From the NCBI RefSeq assembly GCF_018531195.1, contig NZ_JAHDYS010000001.1, forward strand, positions 248,001 through 312,000: a DNA stretch of 64,000 nucleotides, read 5' to 3'. The stretch comes from Pelotalea chapellei (GTDB lineage Bacteria; Desulfobacterota; Desulfuromonadia; Geobacterales; Pseudopelobacteraceae). Shown piece after piece: positions 54,047 to 62,413 of this stretch. Position 1 is the stretch's first letter. Every line of letters starts with the position of its first letter. Below the pieces are notes generated by a model. That model did no database searches. It was not told the origin of the DNA and saw nothing but the letters and a program-made list of their open reading frames with translations. The position numbers and the translations under genes are program-made.

Positions 54047-55159
54047 ATGAAACCACATGCAACTCATCATTTTCAAAAAGATATCTCCAACTGCGGCCTC
54101 ACCGGTTTCATATCTAAAAAAGGCACACGCGTTGGTGGAGAAGTCATTATCAAGTCAATAGCGCTGATGCACGACCGTGGAAACGGCTTGGGGGGCGGCT
54201 TTGGCGCCTATGGCATTTATCCGGAATATAAGGAACTGTATGCTTTCCATGTGATGTATGAAAACACCATGGCCCAACAGCTCACCGAGGAATATCTGGA
54301 ATCTAATTTCCATATAGAGCAACAGGAAGACATTCCTACGCGTCGCACAAAAGCAATCGCAAATCCTCCTGTATTCAAACGCTACTTTGCTAAGCCACTG
54401 GCGACGGATGAATTTCGTGAGGCCATTGAATATCAGGGACTAACTGAAGAGGATATGATTGTTCGTCATGTCATGGCGATTAACCATGAAATAGAGGGAG
54501 CTTTTGTCGTTTCTTCCGGAAAAAACATGGGAGCTTTTAAAGGGGTTGGTTTTCCCGAAGACATAGCTGATTTTTTTCGCCTAGAAGAATATAGCGGCCA
54601 TATCTGGACAGCCCACAATCGTTTTCCCACCAATACTCCTGGTTGGTGGGGAGGTGCTCACCCTTTCACCCTTCTGGATTGGTCCATCGTTCACAATGGC
54701 GAAATATCCTCCTATGGCATAAACAAACGCTATCTTGAAATGTATGGATATCTCTGCACAATGCTGACCGACACCGAGGTTGTTGCCTACATGCTTGACC
54801 TTCTGATCCGCAAGCATGGCCTTCCTGCTTCTCTGGCATGTACTGCACTTGCACCTCCATTCTGGGAGTTAATCGATCAGATGCCGAACAATGAGCGTGA
54901 ACTTCTCACCGCCATACGCCAGGTATATGGCAGCGGCTTGCTGAATGGCCCCTTTGCCATTCTGTTTGCGAGCAATCAGGGACTGATCGGACTTAATGAC
55001 CGGGTCAAGCTGCGCCCCCTGGTATGCGCGGAATATGAAGATTTCGTCTATATGGCATCAGAAGAATCCGCCATACGTGAAATCTGTCCGAATCCATCCA
55101 GAATATGGTCCCCACGCGGTGGAGAGCCGGTCATTACTATGGTTGAAGGTAACGTCTAA
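54047..55159 (+). CDS. Class II glutamine amidotransferase domain protein (GltB1-type)
   Basis: 370 residues from the ATG at 54047 (GAGGAA upstream). The Ntn-type catalytic cysteine is Cys16 in DISNCGLTGFIS, so 15 residues must be removed to expose it. Further motifs: AHNRFPTNTPGWWGGAHPF (the R and H of the substrate pocket), HNGEISSYGINKRYLEMYGY and TDTEVVAYMLDLL. It hydrolyses glutamine to give ammonia for the synthase core. Separated from the oxidoreductase gene by 84 bases with palindromes. Confidence 0.9.
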   Translation: MKPHATHHFQKDISNCGLTGFISKKGTRVGGEVIIKSIALMHDRGNGLGGGFGAYGIYPEYKELYAFHVMYENTMAQQLTEEYLESNFHIEQQEDIPTRRTKAIANPPVFKRYFAKPLATDEFREAIEYQGLTEEDMIVRHVMAINHEIEGAFVVSSGKNMGAFKGVGFPEDIADFFRLEEYSGHIWTAHNRFPTNTPGWWGGAHPFTLLDWSIVHNGEISSYGINKRYLEMYGYLCTMLTDTEVVAYMLDLLIRKHGLPASLACTALAPPFWELIDQMPNNERELLTAIRQVYGSGLLNGPFAILFASNQGLIGLNDRVKLRPLVCAEYEDFVYMASEESAIREICPNPSRIWSPRGGEPVITMVEGNV

Positions 55160-55246
55160 AACTACGGGACCGACCTAAATCATCAGGAGTCCTATATTAT
55201 CACCCGGTGACCTTTTGTCGCCTGCACTTGTATCCGGAGGCAATGC

Positions 55247-55993
55247 ATGAAAATCAACGCCCAGGGTCTTTACTACCGAGACCTGAACGAAAGAATCCGT
55301 AACGCGGTTGAAAGCGGAACAAATACTATTGAACTCGACAATGTCAACGGTCAGTATTTTATTGGCGATGGACTCAATAAACCGGTTACGATCACCATTA
55401 ACGGCGTTCCCGGTAATGATCTTGCGGCTTTTATGAATGGAGCGACAATAATCGTTACTGAAAATGCACAGGACAACATCGGCAACACAATGAATGCAGG
55501 TAAAGTAGTTGTCCACGGACATGCCGGCGATGTCCTGGGATATGGGATGCGCGGTGGCAGAATTCATATACGCAAGGATGTTGGGTACCGTGTTGGAATC
55601 CATATGAAGTCATATCAGGAAAACAAGCCGGTTTTGATTGCCGGGGGCAATGCAGGTGATTTTTTTGGTGAATATATGGCTGGAGGAGTTTTAATCCTGC
55701 TCGGCATGTTCAGCGACAATCCCGAAAAAGATAAACATGGCTTTTTGTTTGGAACAGGAATGCATGGCGGTGTCATTTACGTACGTGGCGGTGTGGATGA
55801 ATCCAGGCTGGCAAAAGAAGTCGGCGTATTTGAAGTGGATGATGAAGACCGTAAAAATATCAACGAAATGATGTCTGAATATTGTAAAGATTTTGGTCTT
55901 GATCCAACAGTCATACTAAATGAACGTTTCGTCAAGGTGCTGCCCCGCAGCAAACGCCCCTATGGCAATATGTATTGCCCTATGCCTAAATAA
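55247..55993 (+). CDS. GXGXG-domain protein (GltB3-type)
   Basis: 248 residues. Right-handed beta-helix repeats with the GxxGxxxGxG pattern: GDGLNKPVTITINGVPG, NIGNTMNAGKVVVHGHAGDVLGYGMRGGRIHIRKDVGYRVGIHM, GGNAGDFFGEYMAGGVLILLG, GTGMHGGVIYVRGGV. In glutamate synthase this C-terminal domain is structural and shapes the ammonia tunnel. GGAGG lies before the ATG. Last gene of the operon, followed by a terminator. Confidence 0.93.
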   Translation: MKINAQGLYYRDLNERIRNAVESGTNTIELDNVNGQYFIGDGLNKPVTITINGVPGNDLAAFMNGATIIVTENAQDNIGNTMNAGKVVVHGHAGDVLGYGMRGGRIHIRKDVGYRVGIHMKSYQENKPVLIAGGNAGDFFGEYMAGGVLILLGMFSDNPEKDKHGFLFGTGMHGGVIYVRGGVDESRLAKEVGVFEVDDEDRKNINEMMSEYCKDFGLDPTVILNERFVKVLPRSKRPYGNMYCPMPK

Positions 55994-56016
55994 ATTTTAC
56001 CCACCTTACCTCTCCT

Positions 56017-56050
56017 AAAGGGAAGAAGCCGACGGCATCTTCCCTTTTTT
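56017..56050 (+). terminator. Intrinsic terminator of the glt operon
   Basis: AAAGGGAAGA-a-GCC pairs with GGC-a-TCTTCCCTTT and is followed by TTT. Bases 56051-56350 downstream are AT-rich and contain nothing I can identify. Confidence 0.85.
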
Positions 56051-56351
56051 ATTAAGAATCAATTCCTGCTTTATTTTATCAAACAGCTTTCATCTCCTAA
56101 ACGACCCAAAGTCAGAATTTAAAATCGCCTAGCAAAGCATTGATATTTGATCATATTCTCGTTTTTTCCTTCAAATAATTCTTTTACAAACGACCTTCCA
56201 CTCATCACGTCAACAAAAAGATGGCACCTATGCACAAATTGTCATCCTGTTTTGCGGGACCATCAACTCCCTTTTCACTACCAAAAACGTATTACAAAAT
56301 TTAATTTTTCATCTTCTGTATCTATTTAAGCACTTGCTATTTTTATATTTT

Positions 56352-56374
56352 TTAGTACATAAATATTATACTAA
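56352..56374 (+). promoter_or_regulatory. Candidate IclR operator palindrome
   Basis: TTAGTA-N11-TACTAA lies nine bases upstream of the -35 of the iclR-like gene; a good position for autoregulation. Confidence 0.4.
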
Positions 56375-56382
56375 TTTTTTTA

Positions 56383-56411
56383 TTGACATAATTAGAACGT
56401 CGTACTACAAA
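56383..56411 (+). promoter_or_regulatory. Sigma70-type promoter of the iclR-like gene
   Basis: A consensus TTGACA (56383-56388), 17-base spacer and TACAAA (56406-56411). Confidence 0.55.
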
Positions 56412-56481
56412 ATTACTATACAGATTTACGATATTTTATAAATGTGTTTCATAATAAGTAAAATGAAGTTTGGAGCACACG

Positions 56482-57258
56482 ATGGATAGAGAGCGAGGCA
56501 CATATTCAGTACAGGCAGTTGTCAAGGCTTTCGACCTTCTTGAGCTTTTGGCTGCAGATGGCTCCAATCCAACAGTGCCATTCCTAGCTTCCCGGCTTGA
56601 ACTCAGCAGGAACAAAGTTTTTCGTCTTTTGGCAACCCTCGAAGACAAGGGGCTGGTAGAACGGGACGAGAACACGGGCATGTACAGACTTGGACTTGGA
56701 GCTTTTGAAATGTCTCAGCACATTCTCAAGAGCGCCAGTCTTATCCGTCTGGCTCATCCAATCATGGAAGAACTTGCCAGAAAACATGATGAGGCCATAT
56801 ACATCACTGTTCTGAATAATGACGAAGTGCTGTTTCTGGACATGGTTGACTCCTTTCAGCAGATCAAGGCTGTTGCGCTGGTCGGAAAAAGATTTCCTTT
56901 TTTTACTAATGCTGCCGGCAAGGCAATCAAAGCCATGAGCTCCGCTGATGTAATCGAGAAAATGGGGAAACGTCGCTCTTCAAAAACTGGTATCGAAGAC
57001 ATTAAAAAATTAGAGCTTGAGCTGAATGACATCCGCATGCGTGGTGTGGCCGTCGATAACGGAGGATTGGGAGAGGGAATTTGTGCCGTTGCGGTTGCCA
57101 TAAAAGACTATGCAGGCAAAGTGGTAGGAGCCTTGACCATGCTGGCCCCTTCGTTCCGCATGTTACAGGAACGATTGGAGCAGGAAATCATTCCCTCCAT
57201 GCTGGAGGGGGCAGAAGAGCTTTCAATGAAGTTCGGGTATGCGAAAATTCATGCGTAA
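56482..57258 (+). CDS. IclR-family transcriptional regulator
   Basis: 258 residues from the ATG at 56482 (GGAG six bases upstream; a TTG at 56470 is also in frame). N-terminal winged helix (VQAVVKAFDLLELLAADGSNPTVPFLASRLELSRNKVFRLLATLEDKGLV) and C-terminal effector domain (ALVGKRFPFFTNAAGKAIKAMS; AVDNGGLGEGICAVAVAI). IclR regulators respond to small carboxylates and often control acetate or aromatic metabolism. Directly upstream of DUF485 and the acetate-carrier gene on the same strand, so it likely controls them. Confidence 0.93.
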   Translation: MDRERGTYSVQAVVKAFDLLELLAADGSNPTVPFLASRLELSRNKVFRLLATLEDKGLVERDENTGMYRLGLGAFEMSQHILKSASLIRLAHPIMEELARKHDEAIYITVLNNDEVLFLDMVDSFQQIKAVALVGKRFPFFTNAAGKAIKAMSSADVIEKMGKRRSSKTGIEDIKKLELELNDIRMRGVAVDNGGLGEGICAVAVAIKDYAGKVVGALTMLAPSFRMLQERLEQEIIPSMLEGAEELSMKFGYAKIHA

Positions 57259-57343
57259 GAAAACCAATTCATTACACGAAAGGAGAGTCGCACAGAGGAG
57301 CTGTACATTATTTTAACCAGTTACAAAGAAAGGAGAAATTCTC

Positions 57344-57655
57344 ATGGCAGAGAAACAGTACAATTGGGCTGCAATAGCCAAAAATCCAAAGTTCATCGAG
57401 CTGCACCACAAAAAATCGGCCTTCCTTTTCGGTTGGTGGATCTTCTCCAGCGTGTACTATTTCCTGCTTCCCATTGGGGCAGCATACGCACCTGGTCTGT
57501 TCAAAATCAAAATCATCAGCAACATCAATTTTGGTTACATCTTCGCCCTTTCCCAGTTTTTTGTATCCTGGGGAATCGCAATGTATTATGCCCATGTAGC
57601 CAATAAGGATTTTGACCGCCTGACCAGGGAACTGGTTGAGGAAGTTTCCAAATAA
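57344..57655 (+). CDS. DUF485 membrane protein (YjcH-like)
   Basis: 103 residues with two helices (FLFGWWIFSSVYYFLLPIGAAYAP and INFGYIFALSQFFVSWGIAMYYAHVA) and the DUF485 features HHKKSAFLF and a charged C-terminus (DFDRLTRELVEE). Nearly always encoded before acetate/cation symporters, as here (22-base gap). Probably an accessory subunit of the carrier. AAAGGAG precedes the ATG. Confidence 0.92.
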   Translation: MAEKQYNWAAIAKNPKFIELHHKKSAFLFGWWIFSSVYYFLLPIGAAYAPGLFKIKIISNINFGYIFALSQFFVSWGIAMYYAHVANKDFDRLTRELVEEVSK

Positions 57656-57677
57656 GACAAAGAGAGGAGGTTGAGAC

Positions 57678-59684
57678 ATGAAAAATATTTTTGTTGCCTT
57701 ACTGATTACGCTCTCCTTGGGCACTCTGTGCTTTGCTGAGGAGCCTAAAAAAGATGCTCCCGGTGCAGCTCCTGCTGCTTCCGCTCCCGTAGCAGGGCAG
57801 CCCGCTACAACCGGCACTCCTGCCGTTGCCGCTCCATCCGTTGCTGTTCCAGCTCCTGCAGCTGTACCAGCCAAGCCTGCAGACGACAAGGGAAAGCTCA
57901 AAGCTAATCCTAAGGTCACCATACCGATATTCCTAATTATCGTTGGCGCCACCATGGGCGTTGTTGTCTGGTCAGCAAAGCAGACCAAGTCGGCATCCGA
58001 CTTCTACACTGCCGGCGGTGGCATCACAGGCACCCAGAACGGCTGGGCCATTGCTGGCGACTACATGTCTGCTGCCTCATTCCTGGGTATTTCCGGAATG
58101 ATTTCCCTCTATGGGTATGACGGATTCATGTATTCCGTAGGCTGGCTGGTTGCTTATATCACCGTTCTGCTGATTGTTGCCGAGCCCTGCCGCAATGCCG
58201 GCAAGTACACCCTTGGCGACATCCTCGCCTTCCGCACCAATCCAAAACCGGTACGTGCTGTTGCCGCAATTTCCGTCGTTTCCGTCTCTACTTTCTATCT
58301 GACCGCTCAAATGGTTGGTGCAGGCAAACTGATGCAGCTATTGCTTGGCATTGACTACAAGATTGCCATCATCGGCGTCGGCATCCTGATGGTTGGTTAC
58401 GTTGTTTTCGGCGGAATGACCGCCACGACCTGGGTACAGATCATCAAGGCCGGTCTGCTCATGACAGGTGCTGGTGTCCTGTCTGTGCTGGTCATGCTGA
58501 AATCCGGCATGAGCCCCCTGCAATTTTTCACGGACATTGCCACCAATGACAAGATTATTGATCACGTAAAACTGTTGCCAATCTACCTGAAAGAGCTGGA
58601 TGCTGGTACAGCAACTGCCGATCCAGGCCAACGCTTCCTTGAGCCGGGCCTGTTCCTGACTAACCCGCTTGACCAGATTTCCCTCGGTATGGCTCTGGTC
58701 CTCGGTACTGCAGGTATGCCGCACATTCTGATGCGCTTCTTCACTGTTCCTACCGCTATCGCAGCACGTAAGTCTGTTATCGTAGCCATGTTCATCATCG
58801 GCTCCTTCTACATCCTCACAACCCTGCTCGGCTTCGGCGCTGCGATTCATCTCAGCCCCCAGAACATCATGAAAGTGGACAAGGGCGGCAACATGGCTGC
58901 CATGATGCTCGCAAAGACAATGGGCGGCGACATCTCTCCGTTCGTTGGTGACCTGTTGCTTGCTTTCCTCTGCGCCGTTGCCTTCGCCACCATTCTGGCT
59001 GTTGTTTCCGGTCTGGTTCTGGCAGCATCTGCAGCCATCGCACATGACATCTATGTTAATGTCATCAAGGATGGTCACGCTGATCAGCACGAGCAGGTTC
59101 TTGCTGCTCGCGTAACCTCGCTGGTTGTTGGTGTTATGGGTATCGTCATCGGTATTGCCGCTGAAAAACAGAACGTTGCCCATCTGGTTGCTCTGGCCTT
59201 TGCCGTTGCTTCCTCCGGCAACCTGCCGGTTGTAGTGCTCTCACTGTTCTGGCGCAAGTTTAATACCGCTGGCGTCATCTCCGGTTTGGTAGTTGGTACC
59301 ATTGCTTCCATCGGTTTGGTTATGGTTTCTCCAAACATGACCTACCCCAACAAGGTGGCCGATGACGCTAAAAAAGCTTACACAAAGTTAGAGAAGGAAG
59401 TAGCTGACGGCAAAGTAAAGCCCGAAGCAATGGAAAAAACTATGAAGACCATCTCCGACAAAAAGGCAGAAGAGACCAAGAACCGTGGTGGAAAATCCAT
59501 GCTCGGTCTTGACAAGCCTCTCTTTACGCTTAAGAACCCAGGCATTGTCTCAATTCCGCTCGGTTTCATGGCTGCCATTCTGGGTGCACTTTTGTTCCCC
59601 AGCAAGCGTTCAGAAGAGATGTTCGACGAGATTTATGTTCGTCAGAACACCGGCATCGGCATGGCCAAGGCCATAGATCACTGA
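57678..59684 (+). CDS. actP: Cation/acetate symporter ActP-like, with N- and C-terminal extensions
   Basis: 668 residues against about 550 in E. coli ActP. Residues 1-20 look like a signal peptide (LFVALLITLSLGTLCFA pattern), followed by about 55 Pro/Ala-rich residues, then the SSS-family core of some 13 helices: SASDFYTAGGGITGTQNGWAIAGDYMSAASFLG, CRNAGKYTLGDILAFR, GMPHILMRFFTVP and SGLVLAASAAIAHDIYVN. Before the last helix sits a Lys/Glu-rich hydrophilic insert (residues 560-605). It imports acetate with Na+ or H+. Strong terminator directly after the stop. Matches the acetate-permease-like proteins of Geobacter. Confidence 0.92.
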   Translation: MKNIFVALLITLSLGTLCFAEEPKKDAPGAAPAASAPVAGQPATTGTPAVAAPSVAVPAPAAVPAKPADDKGKLKANPKVTIPIFLIIVGATMGVVVWSAKQTKSASDFYTAGGGITGTQNGWAIAGDYMSAASFLGISGMISLYGYDGFMYSVGWLVAYITVLLIVAEPCRNAGKYTLGDILAFRTNPKPVRAVAAISVVSVSTFYLTAQMVGAGKLMQLLLGIDYKIAIIGVGILMVGYVVFGGMTATTWVQIIKAGLLMTGAGVLSVLVMLKSGMSPLQFFTDIATNDKIIDHVKLLPIYLKELDAGTATADPGQRFLEPGLFLTNPLDQISLGMALVLGTAGMPHILMRFFTVPTAIAARKSVIVAMFIIGSFYILTTLLGFGAAIHLSPQNIMKVDKGGNMAAMMLAKTMGGDISPFVGDLLLAFLCAVAFATILAVVSGLVLAASAAIAHDIYVNVIKDGHADQHEQVLAARVTSLVVGVMGIVIGIAAEKQNVAHLVALAFAVASSGNLPVVVLSLFWRKFNTAGVISGLVVGTIASIGLVMVSPNMTYPNKVADDAKKAYTKLEKEVADGKVKPEAMEKTMKTISDKKAEETKNRGGKSMLGLDKPLFTLKNPGIVSIPLGFMAAILGALLFPSKRSEEMFDEIYVRQNTGIGMAKAIDH

Positions 59685-59708
59685 TGAATGTTTAAATTGT
59701 GATATAGT

Positions 59709-59737
59709 GGGGAAGGCTTTTGCCTTCCCCTTTTTTT
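59709..59737 (+). terminator. Intrinsic terminator after the acetate carrier
   Basis: GGGGAAGGC, loop TTTT, GCCTTCCCC, then T7. The start codon candidates of the DUF294 gene come right after it. Confidence 0.92.
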
Positions 59738-59773
59738 ATGGCGCATTACTACCCAGTAAATGGAAAGTCTGTG

Positions 59774-60973
59774 ATGATAGACAATAATGGTTCCTCTTTT
59801 CTACCAGACCTGTGTCAGATTACCCGTTTCTGTGATGTGAAAGAGATAGGACTTTTACAAGAAAAGATCCGCGTGTTTCTCAATCAAGATCTCTTGCAAA
59901 TGACAGAATGGACAGAAGAAAGCCATTTCATTCTTCTACGAGTCACACTGGCAAACTTCCAGGAACTATCCCTGCTTCACAAGCGTCTCAATGAGATTGA
60001 ATCCGAACGTTTCCTTTTAACCAACTCAGTTTCTGCCTTGCATCACAACTGCACCCATTATCGTGATGTAATTGCAACCCGAACCATGGAACTTGTTGCT
60101 CATGAAATGTGTGATTCTGGATGGTCACCTCCCCACTCCCTGCCCTATGCTCTGCTTAGCATGGGTAGCGATGGGCGAAAAGAACAAACTCTTATTACTG
60201 ATCAGGATTACCTGCTGGTGTATGGTGATAATGGAGGTGAGGATGCTGATCTTTACTTTGAAAAGTTTTCAGCATTGCTTGTAGATCGCCTGGAGGAAAC
60301 CGGATTCAAAAAATGTACTGGTGACATAATGCCTACCAATCCTACATGGCGAGGTTCATTTTCGCAGTGGAGAAAACGCTTACTTTCCATTGTACGATAC
60401 GAATTTGAGGATTATGCAAAGAACATGATGGACCTGATAGTTCTATCTGATGCTCGATATGTTGCTGGAGACAAGAATCTAGCTGAAGAACTGGCTTTAA
60501 TGATCCGGGATATGGAGCGGGATTATTTTCGAGTTCTTTGGGGAATGGCAAAAGCTGCTACGGAAATGAGGTTAGCGCTCGGTTTTTTGAAAAGGATCTG
60601 GACTGAAAGCAGTGGAGAACATAAAGGAGAGTTCAATTTAAAACTTCTCGCCTGGGCTCCACTTGTAATGAATATCCGTATTTTGGCAATTAACCAAGGG
60701 GTTCCTGCTACAAGCACTGTTGAAAGAATCAGCATGCTGGAAAAAGAGGGTAGTTTTTCGGCAGGTTTTTCAGATGATCTTCATAATGCCTACCTGATCC
60801 TCACAAAACACCGCATTCTTCTGCAAATAAAAGTCTTAAAAGGTATACAAAAAGACTCTTATTACCTAAATCCTTTCCAACTCCCCACCGGAGAAATTGA
60901 AAAAATCCACAATGCTCTTCTGAAAATTGAAGAATTGCAGAAAATTATCCATTCTAATTTTTCCATTGTATAA
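59774..60973 (+). CDS. DUF294 putative nucleotidyltransferase (no CBS domain)
   Basis: 399 residues from the ATG at 59774, which has GGAAAG upstream; an ATG at 59738 directly follows the T-run of the terminator and lacks a ribosome site. Central DUF294 domain with the GlnD-like nucleotidyltransferase motif LLSMGSDGRKEQTLITDQDYLLVY (GS-x-GR...D-x-D), then the C-terminal helical PF10335-type domain. Relatives usually carry cyclic-nucleotide and CBS domains in front; here only about 110 N-terminal residues precede the catalytic domain and show no CBS motif. Often encoded beside acetate symporters, so a role in their control is likely. Confidence 0.82.
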   Translation: MIDNNGSSFLPDLCQITRFCDVKEIGLLQEKIRVFLNQDLLQMTEWTEESHFILLRVTLANFQELSLLHKRLNEIESERFLLTNSVSALHHNCTHYRDVIATRTMELVAHEMCDSGWSPPHSLPYALLSMGSDGRKEQTLITDQDYLLVYGDNGGEDADLYFEKFSALLVDRLEETGFKKCTGDIMPTNPTWRGSFSQWRKRLLSIVRYEFEDYAKNMMDLIVLSDARYVAGDKNLAEELALMIRDMERDYFRVLWGMAKAATEMRLALGFLKRIWTESSGEHKGEFNLKLLAWAPLVMNIRILAINQGVPATSTVERISMLEKEGSFSAGFSDDLHNAYLILTKHRILLQIKVLKGIQKDSYYLNPFQLPTGEIEKIHNALLKIEELQKIIHSNFSIV

Positions 60974-61002
60974 AAAAAGCCCGGCATTGAGCCGGGCTTT
61001 TT
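60974..61002. terminator. Bidirectional terminator between DUF294 and korG genes
   Basis: AAAAAGCCCGGC, loop ATTGA, GCCGGGCTTTTT: perfect 12-bp stem shared by convergent genes. Confidence 0.92.
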
Positions 61003-61023
61003 AAGATCACTTATCGCAACGAT

Positions 61024-61569
61024 TTAAGCACTTGCAGCCAGCGCCTTCTCGTACCCCATGCTAAAAGCTTTTTTATTTAATTCAAGAAAAGCTTCAGGAA
61101 CACTGGAGAGCACTGCTTTCTCGGCATTTTCACGGCTCACCTGACCAGTCAGCGCAACCATGGCACCAAGGGCAACGATATTGGCAACTATTTCGCGGCC
61201 TACATCATTTTTTGCGGTGTTGATAATCGGAAAGGAAACTGTCTTGAAGTTCCCTTCAGGAATTTTCACTACCAGATCTGAATCGATTAGAAGTACCCCA
61301 CCCTCTTTAAGATCATGAGAATACTTATTAGCAGCTTCCTGCGTCATAGCCAGCAGTGCATCGCACTGGGTAACTTTGGGATAGTCGATGGGACCATCAG
61401 AAATTATAACTTCCGACTTGGAAGCTCCACCACGAGCCTCTGGACCGTAGCTCTGTGACTGCACAGCCTGCTTACCCTCGTAAATAGAAGCGGCTTTCGC
61501 CATGATGATACCGGCGGTTATAAGACCCTGCCCGCCAGCACCGGAAAACCTGAGTTCATATCTTGACAT
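61024..61569 (-). CDS. korG: 2-oxoglutarate:ferredoxin oxidoreductase, gamma subunit
   Basis: 181 residues of the POR/KOR gamma family: RFSGAGGQGLITAGIIMAKAA at the N-terminus and QSQSYGPEARGGASKSEVIISDGPIDYP. The gamma domain helps bind CoA-side substrate and closes the active site. GGAGAGATATAG precedes the ATG. Last gene of korDABG. Confidence 0.92.
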   Translation of the reverse strand: MSRYELRFSGAGGQGLITAGIIMAKAASIYEGKQAVQSQSYGPEARGGASKSEVIISDGPIDYPKVTQCDALLAMTQEAANKYSHDLKEGGVLLIDSDLVVKIPEGNFKTVSFPIINTAKNDVGREIVANIVALGAMVALTGQVSRENAEKAVLSSVPEAFLELNKKAFSMGYEKALAASA

Positions 61570-61595
61570 CTATATCTCTCCTTTTCCTGTAGTGA

Positions 61596-62411
61596 TTACT
61601 TTGCCTGGGCCCGCTCAATGACCTTGGCATATTCGGCGGTGTATTCAGGTTTTTCTTCTTTATAAAGAACACCAGTTAGAATTTTGCCCTGAAGTTGTTC
61701 GGCTGTCATTTTTTCAGCAGCTTTGACAGGTACAGCAACCTCTTTGAGACGATTCATCATTTCGATTACCGATTTGTACTTGTTGCGACGTCCATAAGTA
61801 GTAGGGCAGTCATCCAGAATTTCAACCACTGAAAACCCTTTATGCTGAATCGCCTCAACAATCAGCTTATCGATCTGATTGGCATGAAACGCTGTTCCGC
61901 GGGCAACGAAAGTAGCACCAGCTCCGATTGCGAGCTTCGCGATATCGAAACAGGGATCGGGGTTACCGTAAGGTGTTGTGGATGCTTTATGACCAGTAGG
62001 GGTGGCAGGGGAGAACTGTCCGCCTGTCATACCATAAATATAGTTGTTCATGATGATATAGGTCATATCTATGTTGCGTCGGCAGGCGTGAATGAAGTGG
62101 TTTCCACCGATAGCAGTACCGTCACCATCGCCACCGCACAGAATGACGTTCATCTCAGGTTTAGCAAGCTTGACACCAGTTGCAAAAGCAGCGGCGCGAC
62201 CGTGGGCGGTGTGAAGGGTGCAGCAGTCAATGTAGCCCGGCAGACGTGATGCACAACCAATTCCGGAAACAATTGCAGTATTTTCCTTCTTGAGTCCGAG
62301 GGTATCCATGGCGCGGATCAAACCCTTCATAACAATACCGTGACCGCAACCCGGGCACCAGATATGGGGCAGCTTGCCCGGACGAATATATTTATCGTAA
62401 TCAAATGCCAT
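61596..62411 (-). CDS. korB: 2-oxoglutarate:ferredoxin oxidoreductase, beta subunit
   Basis: 271 residues. The thiamine diphosphate-binding subunit: WCPGCGHGIVMKGLIRA at the N-terminus, GIGCASRLPGYIDCCTLHTAHGRA, and the TPP/Mg motif GGDGDGTAIGGNHFIHACRRN ending with IIMNNYIYGMTGGQFSPATPTG. Cysteines in the N-terminal CPGC...and C near residue 210 can ligate the [4Fe-4S] cluster. In anaerobes it links TCA flux to low-potential ferredoxin. GGAGG upstream overlaps the korA stop. Confidence 0.94.
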   Translation of the reverse strand: MAFDYDKYIRPGKLPHIWCPGCGHGIVMKGLIRAMDTLGLKKENTAIVSGIGCASRLPGYIDCCTLHTAHGRAAAFATGVKLAKPEMNVILCGGDGDGTAIGGNHFIHACRRNIDMTYIIMNNYIYGMTGGQFSPATPTGHKASTTPYGNPDPCFDIAKLAIGAGATFVARGTAFHANQIDKLIVEAIQHKGFSVVEILDDCPTTYGRRNKYKSVIEMMNRLKEVAVPVKAAEKMTAEQLQGKILTGVLYKEEKPEYTAEYAKVIERAQAK

Positions 62412-62413
62412 GG

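Noticed and set aside
58338-59183. 281-codon minus-strand frame within actP
   Set aside because: Shadow of the symporter gene, rich in His/Gln/Asn as expected for the antisense of hydrophobic codons.
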